A stretch of DNA of 64,000 bases from Mycobacterium paragordonae (GTDB lineage Bacteria > Actinomycetota > Actinomycetes > Mycobacteriales > Mycobacteriaceae). Every line of letters begins with the position of its first letter. The first letter of the stretch is position 1. Positions 26,035-34,745 of the stretch are shown here, in pieces. The notes beneath the pieces are model-generated. The model did not search any database and was not told where the DNA came from. It saw only the letters and a program-made list of their open reading frames with translations. A program made the position numbers and the translations under genes. Location: assembly GCF_003614435.1 (NCBI RefSeq), contig NZ_CP025546.1, positions 5,642,001 through 5,706,000 on the forward strand, in the 5' to 3' direction.

Positions 26035-27153
26035 TCAGGAGATCGCGTTGACCGCGGTCGACAGCCTCGACTTGAACGAGTCCGGGATGGGGACGTAACC
26101 GTTGTCACCCAGCCCATTCTGGCCACCGCTGATGGTCGACTGCAGGAACGCCTTCACCGCCGTGCCGACCTGCGCGTCCGGGTACTTCGAGCAGACGATC
26201 TCGTAGGTGGCCAGCACGATCGGGTACGAACCGGGCTGCGTAGGCCGGTAGAACGAGAGCGTGTCGAGGACCAGGTCATTGCCCTGACCGGCAATTGTGG
26301 CTCCGGAGATGGTCTTACCCACCGAGTCGGTGCCGATGGCGACCGGCTCTGGACCGGCCGAGGTGATGACCTTGGCCATGTTCAGGTGCTGGCCCTGGGC
26401 GAACGACCACTCGTTGTAGGTGATCGATCCTTCGGTGTTCTTGATCGCGGCCGAGGTGCCGTCGTTGCCCTTGGCGCCCTCGCCGACGCCGCCCTTGAAG
26501 GCCTTGCCGGCGCCCTTGCCCCACGCGCCGTTGGAAGCGGCGTCGAGGTAGCGCTGGAAGTTGTCGGTGGTCCCGGACTCGTCGCTACGGAACACGACGT
26601 GGATCGGCGTGGCGGGCAGGTTGGTGCCCGAGTTGATGGCCGCGATCGCCGGGTCGTTCCAGGTGGTGATGGCGCCGCTGAAGATCTTGGCCAGCGTGGT
26701 CCCGTCGAGGTTCAGCGAACTGACGCCGCCGATGTTGTAGGTAACCGCGATGGGGCCGAAGACCACCGGCAGGTTCCAGGCCGGTGCGTCGCCGCAACGC
26801 TTCTGCGCGGCCGCTGCCTCATCCTTGCCGAGCGGAGAGTCAGAGCCACCGAAATCCGTTTGATTGCCGTTGAATTCGCTAATCCCGGCACCCGAACCGT
26901 TGCCGGTGTAGTTCAACGTCTGGCCGGGGCACGCCGACTCGAAGGCTTTGACGAACCGAGTCATCGCGTTGGCCTGCGCGGTCGAGCCGCTGGCCTTCAG
27001 CGTCTTCTTGCCGCCGCAGTTCACGCTGCCCGACGAGCCGCCCGACGTTCCCTGGCCTCCCCCACCAGCGTTGTTGTCACTACCGCACGCTGACAACACC
27101 AGTGCACCCGAGGCCAGCACACCAAGCGCGGCGCCAAATCGGTTGAGTTTCAA
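26035..27153 (-). CDS. pstS3: phosphate-binding lipoprotein PstS3
   Basis: A 372-residue phosphate-binding lipoprotein. The signal peptide [23 protein letters not shown] ends in the lipobox LSAC. Binding-site segments match PstS2 in the same window ([35 protein letters not shown]), and the two are clearly paralogues. The start is a TTG with AGGAAG upstream. It is the first gene of pstS3-pstC2-pstA1. A possible RegX3 box lies about 100 nt upstream, which fits induction on phosphate starvation. Confidence 0.92.
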   Translation of the reverse strand: MKLNRFGAALGVLASGALVLSACGSDNNAGGGGQGTSGGSSGSVNCGGKKTLKASGSTAQANAMTRFVKAFESACPGQTLNYTGNGSGAGISEFNGNQTDFGGSDSPLGKDEAAAAQKRCGDAPAWNLPVVFGPIAVTYNIGGVSSLNLDGTTLAKIFSGAITTWNDPAIAAINSGTNLPATPIHVVFRSDESGTTDNFQRYLDAASNGAWGKGAGKAFKGGVGEGAKGNDGTSAAIKNTEGSITYNEWSFAQGQHLNMAKVITSAGPEPVAIGTDSVGKTISGATIAGQGNDLVLDTLSFYRPTQPGSYPIVLATYEIVCSKYPDAQVGTAVKAFLQSTISGGQNGLGDNGYVPIPDSFKSRLSTAVNAIS

Positions 27154-27256
27154 TTCACTTCCTATCGGTAGACATGAAACATACTAACCGCCGCCCCTCC
27201 GCCACGGCTTGTCCGACCAGACCCTGTCCTCACTCCCTTGCCCCTACATTAACAAC

Positions 27257-27274
27257 AGGTAACGTGCGGTGAAA
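27257..27274 (-). promoter_or_regulatory. possible RegX3 (Pho-type) box upstream of pstS3
   Basis: On the minus strand two 7-mers, TTTCACC and GTTACCT, are spaced by 4 bp, giving the 11-bp periodicity of GTTCACC-type direct repeats recognised by PhoP/RegX3-family regulators. The first matches at 6 of 7 positions and the second only at 4. Confidence 0.35.
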
Positions 27275-27943
27275 GAGTCGACGAAAGCGACGTTGCGGCC
27301 CGTGCCGGGGCGCTCCCGCACCCGCGGGATCGCCGGTCGCGACCCGCCCTGCGCGGTTCTTTTGAAGAAATACTTTGTCGCCCAACGTGATTCAGCGCAT
27401 CCGAGCAGCCGGTCCGGGTGCAGCGAACGAACCCACCCGGCCGCGATGCCGTGCTTGAATGCGGTGCGTCGCCCGAACGCCCAGCGGCGTTCCAATTCTT
27501 CGCGTGCCCCATTCTTTCCGCCCACCGAGATCCCTGATTCGACGGCACCGACTACCCGGGGCGACGCTACTCAATAATGAATTGTTCGGCCCTATTCATT
27601 TCTGGGGATTCAATACCATCCAGGTATCGCGTGTGATGAGCCGCAGCGCCGCGGTTGCGACTTCGATCGGCCATAACGACCCGCCCGGGTGCGCACACCC
27701 TACGGCTAGATTCTCTGCGAGCCAGCATAATTCGTCGACGCGGATCAATTCAGCCCAGTCTGCCTTCCCGAGCCGGCCGATCATTTCAATGCGCGTGCAG
27801 TCGGACAGATCCGTTGCCCGGTGAGTGGATCTCCCGGGCGCCTACTTTTATCCAGCACCTGTGCGCCGGTTTCTGCGCCCGCGCATATACGTGCCCTAAA
27901 GAAGTGCACTCTTTCTCAACCGATGTGTCCATTCGCTTTACAA

Positions 27944-27956
27944 TGACCGCTGGTCA
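27944..27956. promoter_or_regulatory. TGACC-GCT-GGTCA inverted repeat
   Basis: A 5-bp inverted repeat with a 3-bp centre lies in an AT-rich context upstream of vapC. It differs at only two positions from the perfect palindrome TGACCAGTGGTCA at 61961-61973. Confidence 0.3.
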
Positions 27957-28194
27957 CATAACGTTTCAATAACAAAGCCATTCTCAGGCGCCGCTATTCG
28001 CAGCACCGCCACTAGCTTGAGCGCTTACACGTTCGGCTCAACGACGACCGGCGAGAGCCTCGCCCGCGAGTTGCCCTGGGACGCCCGACACGCGCCCGAC
28101 AGCGCCGCGCCATCGGCGTGGCTATTCGATAGTTGGACGAAAATCATTTGTACGAAGGGGATTTGGTGGTACGCAGCAAGAAGGGAGCTTCAGC

Positions 28195-28617
28195 GTGGCA
28201 CTGGTAGGACGCTACCTGATCGACACCAGTGCCGCCGCCAGAATGTCCCACCCGGAGGTGTCACGCCGGTTGCGCGCGCTGCTCGCCTCCGGGGTCGTCG
28301 CTACCACCGCGTCACTGGACGCCGAAGCGCTTGCAGCGGTTTCCGGACATGACGAATACGAGGAGCGGTTGGCCGAGCGCCGCGCGACACGGGAATACCT
28401 GCCGACCAACGACGAGCACTGGCACACCGCCCTGGGTGCGCAGCGTGCTCTGGCGAAGACCGGCCTGCACCACATGGTTGACATTGCCGATCTGCTGACC
28501 GCCGCGCTTGCGTCGGCTCACAAACTCGTCGTGGTGCACTACGACGTCTGTTTCGAGGCGGCCGCAACCGTATTGACGTTCCGACACCGGTGGGTGATGC
28601 CGCGCGGCTCTCTCTAG
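28195..28617 (+). CDS. vapC: PIN-domain toxin, VapC-like
   Basis: A 140-residue PIN-domain ribonuclease. The acidic active-site set is present: Asp10 in YLIDTSAA, Glu in LDAEALAAV (near 44), Asp in MVDIADLLTAALA (near 97) and Asp in HYDVCFEAAA. VapC toxins cut tRNA or rRNA and are neutralised by VapB. GTG 28195 has AAGGGAG 7 nt upstream. No complete vapB precedes it: an overlapping frame ending at 28207 carries an antitoxin-tail-like end (DLVVRSKKGASAWHW) but is blocked by a TAG at 28130, only 24 codons back. The toxin is either orphaned or paired with a partner elsewhere. Confidence 0.8.
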   Translation: MALVGRYLIDTSAAARMSHPEVSRRLRALLASGVVATTASLDAEALAAVSGHDEYEERLAERRATREYLPTNDEHWHTALGAQRALAKTGLHHMVDIADLLTAALASAHKLVVVHYDVCFEAAATVLTFRHRWVMPRGSL

Positions 28618-28724
28618 AGGCCTGCTGCGTTACGTTTCCCGGGCGGTGTGACAAACTAGAACCTGTTACAGAAATCTCCCGGGACGGCGCCGCCGTTTCG
28701 GCCGTCTACTGAAACGAGGCCCTC

Positions 28725-29516
28725 GTGATCCTCGACAGGTTCCGTCTGGACGACAAGGTAGCCGTCATCACCGGGGCAGGCCGCGGCCTGGGTGCGGCCA
28801 TGGCAGTGGCTTTCGCCGAAGCCGGTGCCGACGTCGTCATTTCGTCCCGGACGCAATCCCAGTTGGACGAAGTGGCCGAGCAGGTCCGGGCGACCGGGCG
28901 CCGCGCCCATGTCGTCGCCGCCGACCTGGCCCATCCTGAGGACACCGCCACGTTGGCCGGCGCGGCCGTCGAAGCGTTCGGGAAACTAGACATCGTCGTC
29001 AACAACGTCGGCGGCACGATGCCCAATACGTTGCTGACCACGTCGACCAAAGACCTCAAGGACGCGTTCACGTTCAACGTCGCCACCGCGCACGCCCTCA
29101 CCGTCGCCGCGGTGCCCTTGATGCTGGAGCACTCCGGCGGAGGCAGCATCATCAACATCACGTCGGCCATCGGCCGGCTGGCCGGGCGAGGCTTCGCCGC
29201 CTACGGCACCGCCAAGGCCGCCCTGTCCCACTACACCCGGCTGACGGCGCTGGACCTGTGCCCGCGTATTCGGGTGAACGCGATCGCGCCGGGGTCGATC
29301 CTGACCTCGGCGCTCGACGTGGTGGCAGGCAACGAAGAACTGCGCGCGCCCATGGAGAAGGCGACACCGCTGCGCCGTCTCGGCGATCCGCTCGACATCG
29401 CCGCCGCCGCAGTCTATTTGGCCTCACCCGCCGGCGGCTTCCTGACCGGGAAGACGCTGGAGGTCGACGGCGGCCTTACCTACCCCAACCTCGACATCCC
29501 CGTCCCGGATCTGTGA
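28725..29516 (+). CDS. short-chain dehydrogenase/reductase (Rv0927c-like)
   Basis: A 263-residue classical SDR. It has the cofactor-binding [12 protein letters not shown] near residue 17, NNVGG near 91, the catalytic Ser in INITSAIGR and the YGTAK (YxxxK) motif near 160. It should oxidise or reduce an alcohol or ketone with NAD(P). The C-terminal [12 protein letters not shown] is also typical. GTG 28725 is the first start after the promoter region. It begins a co-directional run of seven genes to 34619 and is 10 nt from the next gene. Confidence 0.88.
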   Translation: MILDRFRLDDKVAVITGAGRGLGAAMAVAFAEAGADVVISSRTQSQLDEVAEQVRATGRRAHVVAADLAHPEDTATLAGAAVEAFGKLDIVVNNVGGTMPNTLLTTSTKDLKDAFTFNVATAHALTVAAVPLMLEHSGGGSIINITSAIGRLAGRGFAAYGTAKAALSHYTRLTALDLCPRIRVNAIAPGSILTSALDVVAGNEELRAPMEKATPLRRLGDPLDIAAAAVYLASPAGGFLTGKTLEVDGGLTYPNLDIPVPDL

Positions 29517-29526
29517 GGAGCCGCTA

Positions 29527-30606
29527 ATGGCAATACGCGTCGCCCAACTCGGCACCGGCAACGTCGGCGTCCATTCACTAAAAGCTCTGATCAGCAACCC
29601 GGAATTCGAACTCACCGGGGTTTGGGTGTCCTCAGAGGCGAAGGCGGGCAAGGACGCAGCCGAACTTGCCGGCCTGGACGAGTCCACCGGCGTCCTGGCC
29701 ACCACGGATTTGGATGCCGTTCTGGCAACCGAACCGCAGTGCGCTGTCTACAACGCCATGGCCGACAACCGCCTTCCCGAAGCGCTGGAGGACTATCGGC
29801 GAGTGCTGGCGGCCGGCGTCAACATCGTGGGCAGCGGCCCGGTCTTTCTGCAGTACCCATGGCAGGTGTTGCCGGAGGAACTGATCAAGCCGCTCGAAGA
29901 TGCTGCACGCGAAGGCAATTCGAGTCTTTTCGTCGGCGGCATCGACCCGGGCTTCGCCAACGATTTGCTGCCCATGGCATTGGCCGGTACCTGTCAGAGC
30001 GTCGAGCAGGTCCGCTGCATGGAGATCGTCGACTACGCGACCTACGACAGCGCTGTCGTCATGTTCGACGTGATGGGTTTCGGCAAGCCGCTCGAAGAGA
30101 CTCCGATCCTGTTGCAACCTGGGGTGCTGAGCCTGGCCTGGGGTTCGGTGGTTCGGCAACTTGCGGCGGGCCTTGGCATTTCGCTCGATGAGGTCACCGA
30201 GAAGTATGAGCGGGTGCCGGCGCCGGAGGCGTTTGACATTGCCTCCGGCCACGTGCCTGAAGGCAGTGCCGCCGCGTTGCGCTTCGAGGTGCTGGGCATG
30301 GTCGACGGCAGGCCCGCGGTGGTGCTCGAACACATCACCCGACTGCGTGAGGATCTGTGCCCCGAGTGGCCACAGCCCGCGCAGCCCGGTGGTTCCTATC
30401 GGGTCGAGATCACCGGCGAGCCGTCCTATGCCATGGACATCTGCCTGAGCAGCCGGCGCGGCGACCACAACCACGCTGGCCTGGTCGCCACCGCGATGCG
30501 GGTGGTCAACGCGATTCCAGCGGTGGTGGCTGCCCCGCCCGGAATTCGTACCACCCTGGATCTGCCACTGATTCCGGGCCGGGGCTTGTATTTGCCGGCG
30601 GACTGA
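29527..30606 (+). CDS. NAD(P)-binding dehydrogenase, DapB-like N-domain (Rv0926c-like)
   Basis: A 359-residue protein with an N-terminal Rossmann domain (IRVAQLGTGNVGVHSLKALISNPEF) like dihydrodipicolinate reductase. A larger C-terminal alpha/beta domain begins near residue 130 (GIDPGFANDLLPMALAG). Such proteins include 2,4-diaminopentanoate dehydrogenase-like enzymes; the mycobacterial members are uncharacterised as far as I know. GAGGAG sits 6 nt before the ATG. The 10-nt gap to the SDR gene suggests a shared operon and perhaps consecutive redox steps. Confidence 0.8.
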   Translation: MAIRVAQLGTGNVGVHSLKALISNPEFELTGVWVSSEAKAGKDAAELAGLDESTGVLATTDLDAVLATEPQCAVYNAMADNRLPEALEDYRRVLAAGVNIVGSGPVFLQYPWQVLPEELIKPLEDAAREGNSSLFVGGIDPGFANDLLPMALAGTCQSVEQVRCMEIVDYATYDSAVVMFDVMGFGKPLEETPILLQPGVLSLAWGSVVRQLAAGLGISLDEVTEKYERVPAPEAFDIASGHVPEGSAAALRFEVLGMVDGRPAVVLEHITRLREDLCPEWPQPAQPGGSYRVEITGEPSYAMDICLSSRRGDHNHAGLVATAMRVVNAIPAVVAAPPGIRTTLDLPLIPGRGLYLPAD

Positions 30607-30690
30607 TCGCCCACCGGAGTGGCGGTTGCCGGCACCGGTATCCTCACCGCGAAAAGGCCACCACGAACCCGGATGGGCAGGTAAGCAACC

Positions 30691-31398
30691 TTGACCTCTG
30701 ACACCGCCCTGCGCGCCCTGTTCATCAACGCCACCCTGAAACGTTCGCCGGAACTGAGCCACACCGACGGCCTGATCGAACGCAGCGCCGGCATCATGGG
30801 TGAGCAAGGCGTCGAGGTCGACACTCTGCGCGCCATCGACCACGACATCGCCACCGGCGTGTGGCCGGACATGACCGAACACGGTTGGCAGACAGACGAA
30901 TGGCCGAGTCTGTACGAGCGGGTGCTGGCCGCCGACATCCTGGTGCTGTGCGGACCGATCTGGCTGGGCGACAACAGCTCGGTGATGAAGCGGGTGATCG
31001 AGCGTCTCTACTCTTGCTCACACCTGCTCAACGACCGGGGTCAGTACGCCTACTACGGACGCGTCGGTGGCTGTCTGATCACCGGCAACGAAGACGGCGT
31101 GAAGCATTGCGCGATGAACATCCTCTACAGCCTGCAGCACCTGGGATACACCATCCCGCCGCAGGCCGACGCGGGCTGGATCGGGCCGGCCGGCCCCGGC
31201 CCGTCCTACCTCGACCCCGGGTCGGGCGGCCCGGAGAATGACTTCACCAACCGCAACACCACCTTCATGACCTACAACCTGATACACGTCGCGCGCATGT
31301 TGAAGGCCGGCGGCGGCATTCCGGCCGAAGGCAATCAGCGCACCGAGTGGGACGCCGGCTGCCGCCCGAGTTTCGCCAATCCGGAATACCGCAGCTAG
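30691..31398 (+). CDS. flavodoxin/NADPH-dependent FMN reductase family protein (Rv0925c-like)
   Basis: A 235-residue flavoprotein-like protein. The N-terminal RALFINATLKRSPELSHTD and the LVLCGPIWLGDNSSVMKRVIERL segment (near residue 85) match NADPH-dependent FMN reductases. The start is a TTG at 30691; a nearby ATG at 30673 stops after three codons. It lies 84 nt after the DapB-like gene and may be in the same transcription unit. Physiological substrate unknown. Confidence 0.75.
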   Translation: MTSDTALRALFINATLKRSPELSHTDGLIERSAGIMGEQGVEVDTLRAIDHDIATGVWPDMTEHGWQTDEWPSLYERVLAADILVLCGPIWLGDNSSVMKRVIERLYSCSHLLNDRGQYAYYGRVGGCLITGNEDGVKHCAMNILYSLQHLGYTIPPQADAGWIGPAGPGPSYLDPGSGGPENDFTNRNTTFMTYNLIHVARMLKAGGGIPAEGNQRTEWDAGCRPSFANPEYRS

Positions 31399-31421
31399 GG
31401 CGGGCGCCGACCGCGACGTCC

Positions 31422-31440
31422 GAGGTTTCGGTTAACCTAA
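31422..31440 (+). promoter_or_regulatory. MntR/IdeR-like metalloregulator box
   Basis: The sequence GGTTAACCTAA matches the right half of the DtxR-family box TTAGGTTAGGCTAACCTAA at 10 of 11 positions. The left AGGTT half is present but shifted by one base. It lies about 35 bp before the mntH start, as expected for manganese or iron control. Confidence 0.45.
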
Positions 31441-31475
31441 CTTTTTACTTCGAACGGTAGGGATAGGTCGCGGAG

Positions 31476-32717
31476 TTGGCGCAGGACATCACTGTCACGG
31501 ACAGGGCGGGCTCGGACAAGGCGGGCTGGTATCTGCTGGGTCCTGCCTTCGTCGCGGCGATCGCCTATGTCGACCCGGGCAACGTCGCGGCCAACGTCAG
31601 CTCGGGATCCAAGTTCGGGTATCTGCTGCTATGGGTCATCGTCGGCGCGAATGTGATGGCCGGACTGGTTCAGTACCTGTCGGCCAAGCTTGGGCTGGTC
31701 ACCGGGCATTCGCTGCCGGAGGCGATCGGCCGCGGAATGGGGCGTCCCGCCCGGCTGGCGTACTGGGCACAGGCCGAGATCGTCGCCATGTCAACCGATG
31801 TCGCCGAGGTGATCGGCGGGGCCATCGCGTTGCGGATTCTGTTCGGGTTGCCGCTGCCGCTCGGCGGGCTGATCACCGGAGTCATCTCCCTGGTGCTGCT
31901 GTTGATCAAAGACCGGCGCGGCCAGCGTCTGTTCGAGGCGGTCATCACCGGGCTGCTGTTGGTGATCGCTCTGGGGTTCACCGCCAGCTTCTTCGTGGCC
32001 ACGCCCCCGGCAGGAGAGGTGATGTCCGGCTTGGTGCCGCGCTTCCAGGGCACCGAAAGTGTGTTGCTGGCCGCCGCCATTCTGGGCGCCACGGTCATGC
32101 CGCACGCGGTGTATCTGCACTCCGGGCTGTCCCGCGACCGGCACGGGCAGCCCGAGGCGGGCGCCGCCAGGCGCCGGTTGCTGCGCATCACCCGCTGGGA
32201 CGTCGGGGTCGCGATGGTGATCGCCGGCGGAGTGAATGCCGCGATGCTGCTGGTCGCCGCATTCAACATGCGCGGCCACGGTGACGTGGCATCCATCGAC
32301 GACGCGTACGCCGCGGTGCGCGACACCCTGGGACCGACCATCGCGGTGCTGTTCGCGATCGGGCTGCTGGCCTCGGGGTTGGCGTCGTCCTCGGTGGGCG
32401 CCTACGCCGGCGCGATGATCATGCAGGGGTTGCTGCACTGGTCGGTGCCGATGGTGGTGCGCCGCCTCGTCACCCTGGGCCCGGCGATAGCGCTGTTGGC
32501 ATTGAACGTCGACCCCACCAGAACCCTGGTGCTGTCCCAGGTGGTGCTGTCGTTCGGGATCCCGTTCGCCGTGCTGCCACTGGTCCGCCTCACCGCCAAC
32601 CGGAAGCTGATGGGCGCCGATGCCAACCATCCCGCCACGACGGCTGTTGGTTGGGTGGTGGCGGTAATGATTAGTCTGCTTAACGTGGCACTGATCTATC
32701 TGACGGTGACGGGCTGA
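31476..32717 (+). CDS. mntH: NRAMP-type divalent metal transporter MntH
   Basis: A 413-residue membrane protein with about 11 helices. The metal-binding DPGN motif in TM1 (AYVDPGNVAANV, near residue 30) and the TM6 MPH motif (ATVMPHAVYLHS, near residue 208) are intact. It imports Mn2+ and related ions with protons. The start is TTG 31476. A DtxR-type box lies just upstream. The stop is immediately followed by the ATG of the next gene, so the two are coupled. It corresponds to Rv0924c. Confidence 0.95.
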   Translation: MAQDITVTDRAGSDKAGWYLLGPAFVAAIAYVDPGNVAANVSSGSKFGYLLLWVIVGANVMAGLVQYLSAKLGLVTGHSLPEAIGRGMGRPARLAYWAQAEIVAMSTDVAEVIGGAIALRILFGLPLPLGGLITGVISLVLLLIKDRRGQRLFEAVITGLLLVIALGFTASFFVATPPAGEVMSGLVPRFQGTESVLLAAAILGATVMPHAVYLHSGLSRDRHGQPEAGAARRRLLRITRWDVGVAMVIAGGVNAAMLLVAAFNMRGHGDVASIDDAYAAVRDTLGPTIAVLFAIGLLASGLASSSVGAYAGAMIMQGLLHWSVPMVVRRLVTLGPAIALLALNVDPTRTLVLSQVVLSFGIPFAVLPLVRLTANRKLMGADANHPATTAVGWVVAVMISLLNVALIYLTVTG

Positions 32718-33788
32718 ATGCCGGTCCGCCGGCACCTTTACTTCGCATACGGATCCAACCTGTGCGTGCGACAGATGGCGGCACGCTGTCCCGATGCCGG
32801 TGACCCGCGCCGGGCGGTGCTGTCCGATCACGACTGGCTGATCAATGAGCGCGGGGTGGCCACGGTCGAGCCGTGCGCGGGTGGCGAAGTGCATGGCGTG
32901 CTGTGGCGGCTTTCCGATCGCGACCTGACCGTCCTGGACAGCGCCGAGGGTGTGCCGGTCCGCTACCGGCGGGACCAACTGGATGTGCACACCGACTCGG
33001 GCCTCTCGCCGGCGTGGGTGTACATCGACCATCGGGTGACGCCCGGGCCTCCCCGGCCCGGTTACCTGTCGCGCATCATCGACGGCGCGACGCATCATGG
33101 GCTGCCGCAACGCTGGATCGACTTTCTGCGCCGCTGGGACCCGACGCGGTGGCCGCTGCCACTGTCTTCGAACGGGGATGGGCCGCAGTCGCTTTCAGCG
33201 TTGTTGAGCGAGCCGGGCATGGTCGAGCTGAGCCGGTTGCGGTCCCGGTTCGGATTTCTTGCCATCCACGGCGGCGGTCTCGAGCAGATGACCGACGTGA
33301 TCGCCGAACGGGCCGCACGCGACGCGGGCGCCTCGGTGTACGTGCTGCGACACCCCGACCGCTACCCGCACCACCTGCCGTCGTCGCGGTTCGATCCGGG
33401 CGAGTCTGCCCAGTTGGCGGAGTTTCTCGACCATGTCGACGTCGCCGTCTCACTGCACGGGTACGGCCGGATCGGGCGCAGCACCCAACTGCTGGCCGGC
33501 GGACGCAACCGCGCGCTTGCGTCGCATGTGGCCGGGCATGTCCGACTGCCGGGGTATGAGGTGGTCACCGATCTTGACGCCATCCCGTCGGCGCTGAGAG
33601 GCCTGCATCCGGACAACCCGGTGAACCGCGTCCGCGGCGGGGGGACACAGCTGGAACTGCCGGTTCGGGTCCGGGGTTTGAGCCCGCGCAGCCCCCTCCC
33701 CGGTGCGGACGGTTGGTCACCGGTCACGGTCAGTTTGGCCCAGGGGTTGGCTGCGGCGGCCCGTTCCTGGCAGTTGTCTTCGGATTGA
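32718..33788 (+). CDS. gamma-glutamylcyclotransferase-poly-gamma-glutamate hydrolase fusion (Rv0923c-like)
   Basis: A 356-residue fusion. Residues about 1-130 resemble a gamma-glutamylcyclotransferase: FAYGSNL binds the gamma-glutamyl group, with LDSAEGVPVRYRR later. From about residue 165 the protein resembles zinc-dependent poly-gamma-glutamate hydrolase (DUF867 or YjqB-like): AIHGGGLEQMTDVIAERAA and SLHGYGR supply likely metal ligands. Both halves act on gamma-glutamyl bonds, so a joint role in cleaving gamma-linked glutamate is a reasonable inference. There is no signal peptide, so it is cytoplasmic. The ATG abuts the mntH stop. Confidence 0.75.
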   Translation: MPVRRHLYFAYGSNLCVRQMAARCPDAGDPRRAVLSDHDWLINERGVATVEPCAGGEVHGVLWRLSDRDLTVLDSAEGVPVRYRRDQLDVHTDSGLSPAWVYIDHRVTPGPPRPGYLSRIIDGATHHGLPQRWIDFLRRWDPTRWPLPLSSNGDGPQSLSALLSEPGMVELSRLRSRFGFLAIHGGGLEQMTDVIAERAARDAGASVYVLRHPDRYPHHLPSSRFDPGESAQLAEFLDHVDVAVSLHGYGRIGRSTQLLAGGRNRALASHVAGHVRLPGYEVVTDLDAIPSALRGLHPDNPVNRVRGGGTQLELPVRVRGLSPRSPLPGADGWSPVTVSLAQGLAAAARSWQLSSD

Positions 33789-33800
33789 TGGAGGTTGTTG

Positions 33801-34619
33801 GTGGACAAGGATTTTCGATTCGGCTTGAGCATCCGCTACTTCAGGTCGCGGGAGGCGTTGGTGGAAATCGCCAAGCGGGCCGAGGATCTCGGATTCGACG
33901 TGCTGTGCGTGCCAGACCATCTCGGTGCGGCCGCGCCGTTTCCGACATTGACCGCGGCCGCCATGGTCACCGAGCGGATCCACCTGAGCATGTACGTGCT
34001 CAACGCCGCGTTCTACAAGCCGGCGCTGTTGAGCCGCGACATCGGGGCTCTGGACATTCTGAGCGACGGGCGCCTGGAGGTGGGACTCGGAACCGGTTAT
34101 GTCCGAGAGGAATTCGAAGCAGCCGAGCTGCCGTATCCGAGTGCCGGTGCGCGGGTCGACTATCTGCAGCACATGACCGAATACCTGACCGAGAATCACC
34201 CGCGGGTCCCGATCATGATCGCCGGCAGCGGTGACCGGGTGATGACGCTCGCCGCTCGGCATGCCGACATCATCGGGCTCACCGGCGCCAAGGTGCGTGA
34301 CGTCGAGGATCCCCTGGCCGAGCGCATCGAGTTCGTCCGCAATGCGGCGGGTGACCGGTTCAGCGCGCTGGAGCTGAACCTGGTGATCACCGCGGTGCCC
34401 GGTCCCGACGAGACCATTCCCAACTTGGCCCTGACCCGCCGCAACGCGCCGGATCGCTCCGAGGAGGAGTTGCTGGCCATGCACTCGGTGCTCAGCGGCT
34501 CTCCGCGCGAGATGGCCGAGAAACTGGTGGGGCACCGGGACAAATACGGTGTCACCCACTTCACCGTGCAGGACAACCACATCGACAACTTCGCCAACGT
34601 GATCGCCGAACTGCGCTGA
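33801..34619 (+). CDS. LLM-class F420-dependent oxidoreductase (TIGR03621-type)
   Basis: A 272-residue luciferase-like barrel protein. Diagnostic segments are FGLSIRYFRSREALVEIAKRAEDLGFD at the start, LDILSDGRLEVGLGTGYVREEFEAA near residue 90 and VPIMIAGSGDRVMTLAARHADIIGL near residue 140. GTG 33801 has TGGAGG 6 nt upstream, which decides it over the TTG codons at 33795 and 33798. It is the last gene before tRNA-Arg and follows the GGCT fusion by 12 nt. Substrate unknown. Confidence 0.85.
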   Translation: MDKDFRFGLSIRYFRSREALVEIAKRAEDLGFDVLCVPDHLGAAAPFPTLTAAAMVTERIHLSMYVLNAAFYKPALLSRDIGALDILSDGRLEVGLGTGYVREEFEAAELPYPSAGARVDYLQHMTEYLTENHPRVPIMIAGSGDRVMTLAARHADIIGLTGAKVRDVEDPLAERIEFVRNAAGDRFSALELNLVITAVPGPDETIPNLALTRRNAPDRSEEELLAMHSVLSGSPREMAEKLVGHRDKYGVTHFTVQDNHIDNFANVIAELR

Positions 34620-34668
34620 TCGGCGAGCGGTCGGCGGTCGACGGTGCGCCCGGTAAGCTCAGCCCGTC

Positions 34669-34741
34669 GCCCCCGTAGCTCAGGGGATAGAGCACGGCTC
34701 TCCTAAAGCCGGTGTCGCAGGTTCGAATCCTGCCGGGGGCA
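34669..34741 (+). tRNA. tRNA-Arg (anticodon CCT)
   Basis: A full cloverleaf is seen: acceptor GCCCCCG/CGGGGGC with discriminator A, D arm with GCTCAGGGGATAGAGC, anticodon stem CGGCT/AGCCG around CTCCTAA, and T arm GCAGG TTCGAAT CCTGC. Anticodon CCT reads AGG. CCA is not encoded. An IS481-family element sits 4 bp after the gene, and the last 11 nt of the tRNA are repeated on the far side of the element. Confidence 0.95.
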
Positions 34742-34745
34742 CCCT
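34731..34745 (+). repeat. 15-bp direct repeat, left copy (tRNA 3' end)
   Basis: TGCCGGGGGCACCCT covers the T-arm end, acceptor 3' strand and 4 bp beyond the tRNA. It is repeated exactly at 36055-36069 and is best read as the target duplication of the IS481-family element. Confidence 0.8.

Larger units (their letters stand above)
27154..28194. other. 1-kb gene-poor, AT-richer stretch
   Basis: No convincing gene is seen in this 1,041-bp stretch between pstS3 and vapC. The pstS3 end holds a possible RegX3 box. Parts of the segment 27,550-28,000 are visibly richer in A/T than the surrounding genes. A TGACCGCTGGTCA near-palindrome lies at 27944-27956, and a fragment encoding DLVVRSKKGASAWHW overlaps the vapC start. 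Short open frames here (62-121 codons) lack ribosome sites and recognisable sequence. Confidence 0.5.

Noticed and set aside
27596-27784. 62-codon minus-strand frame in the 1-kb gap
   Set aside because: No ribosome site and no recognisable sequence; more likely chance.
28133-28207. Candidate vapB
   Set aside because: Only 24 codons after a TAG; too short for an antitoxin.
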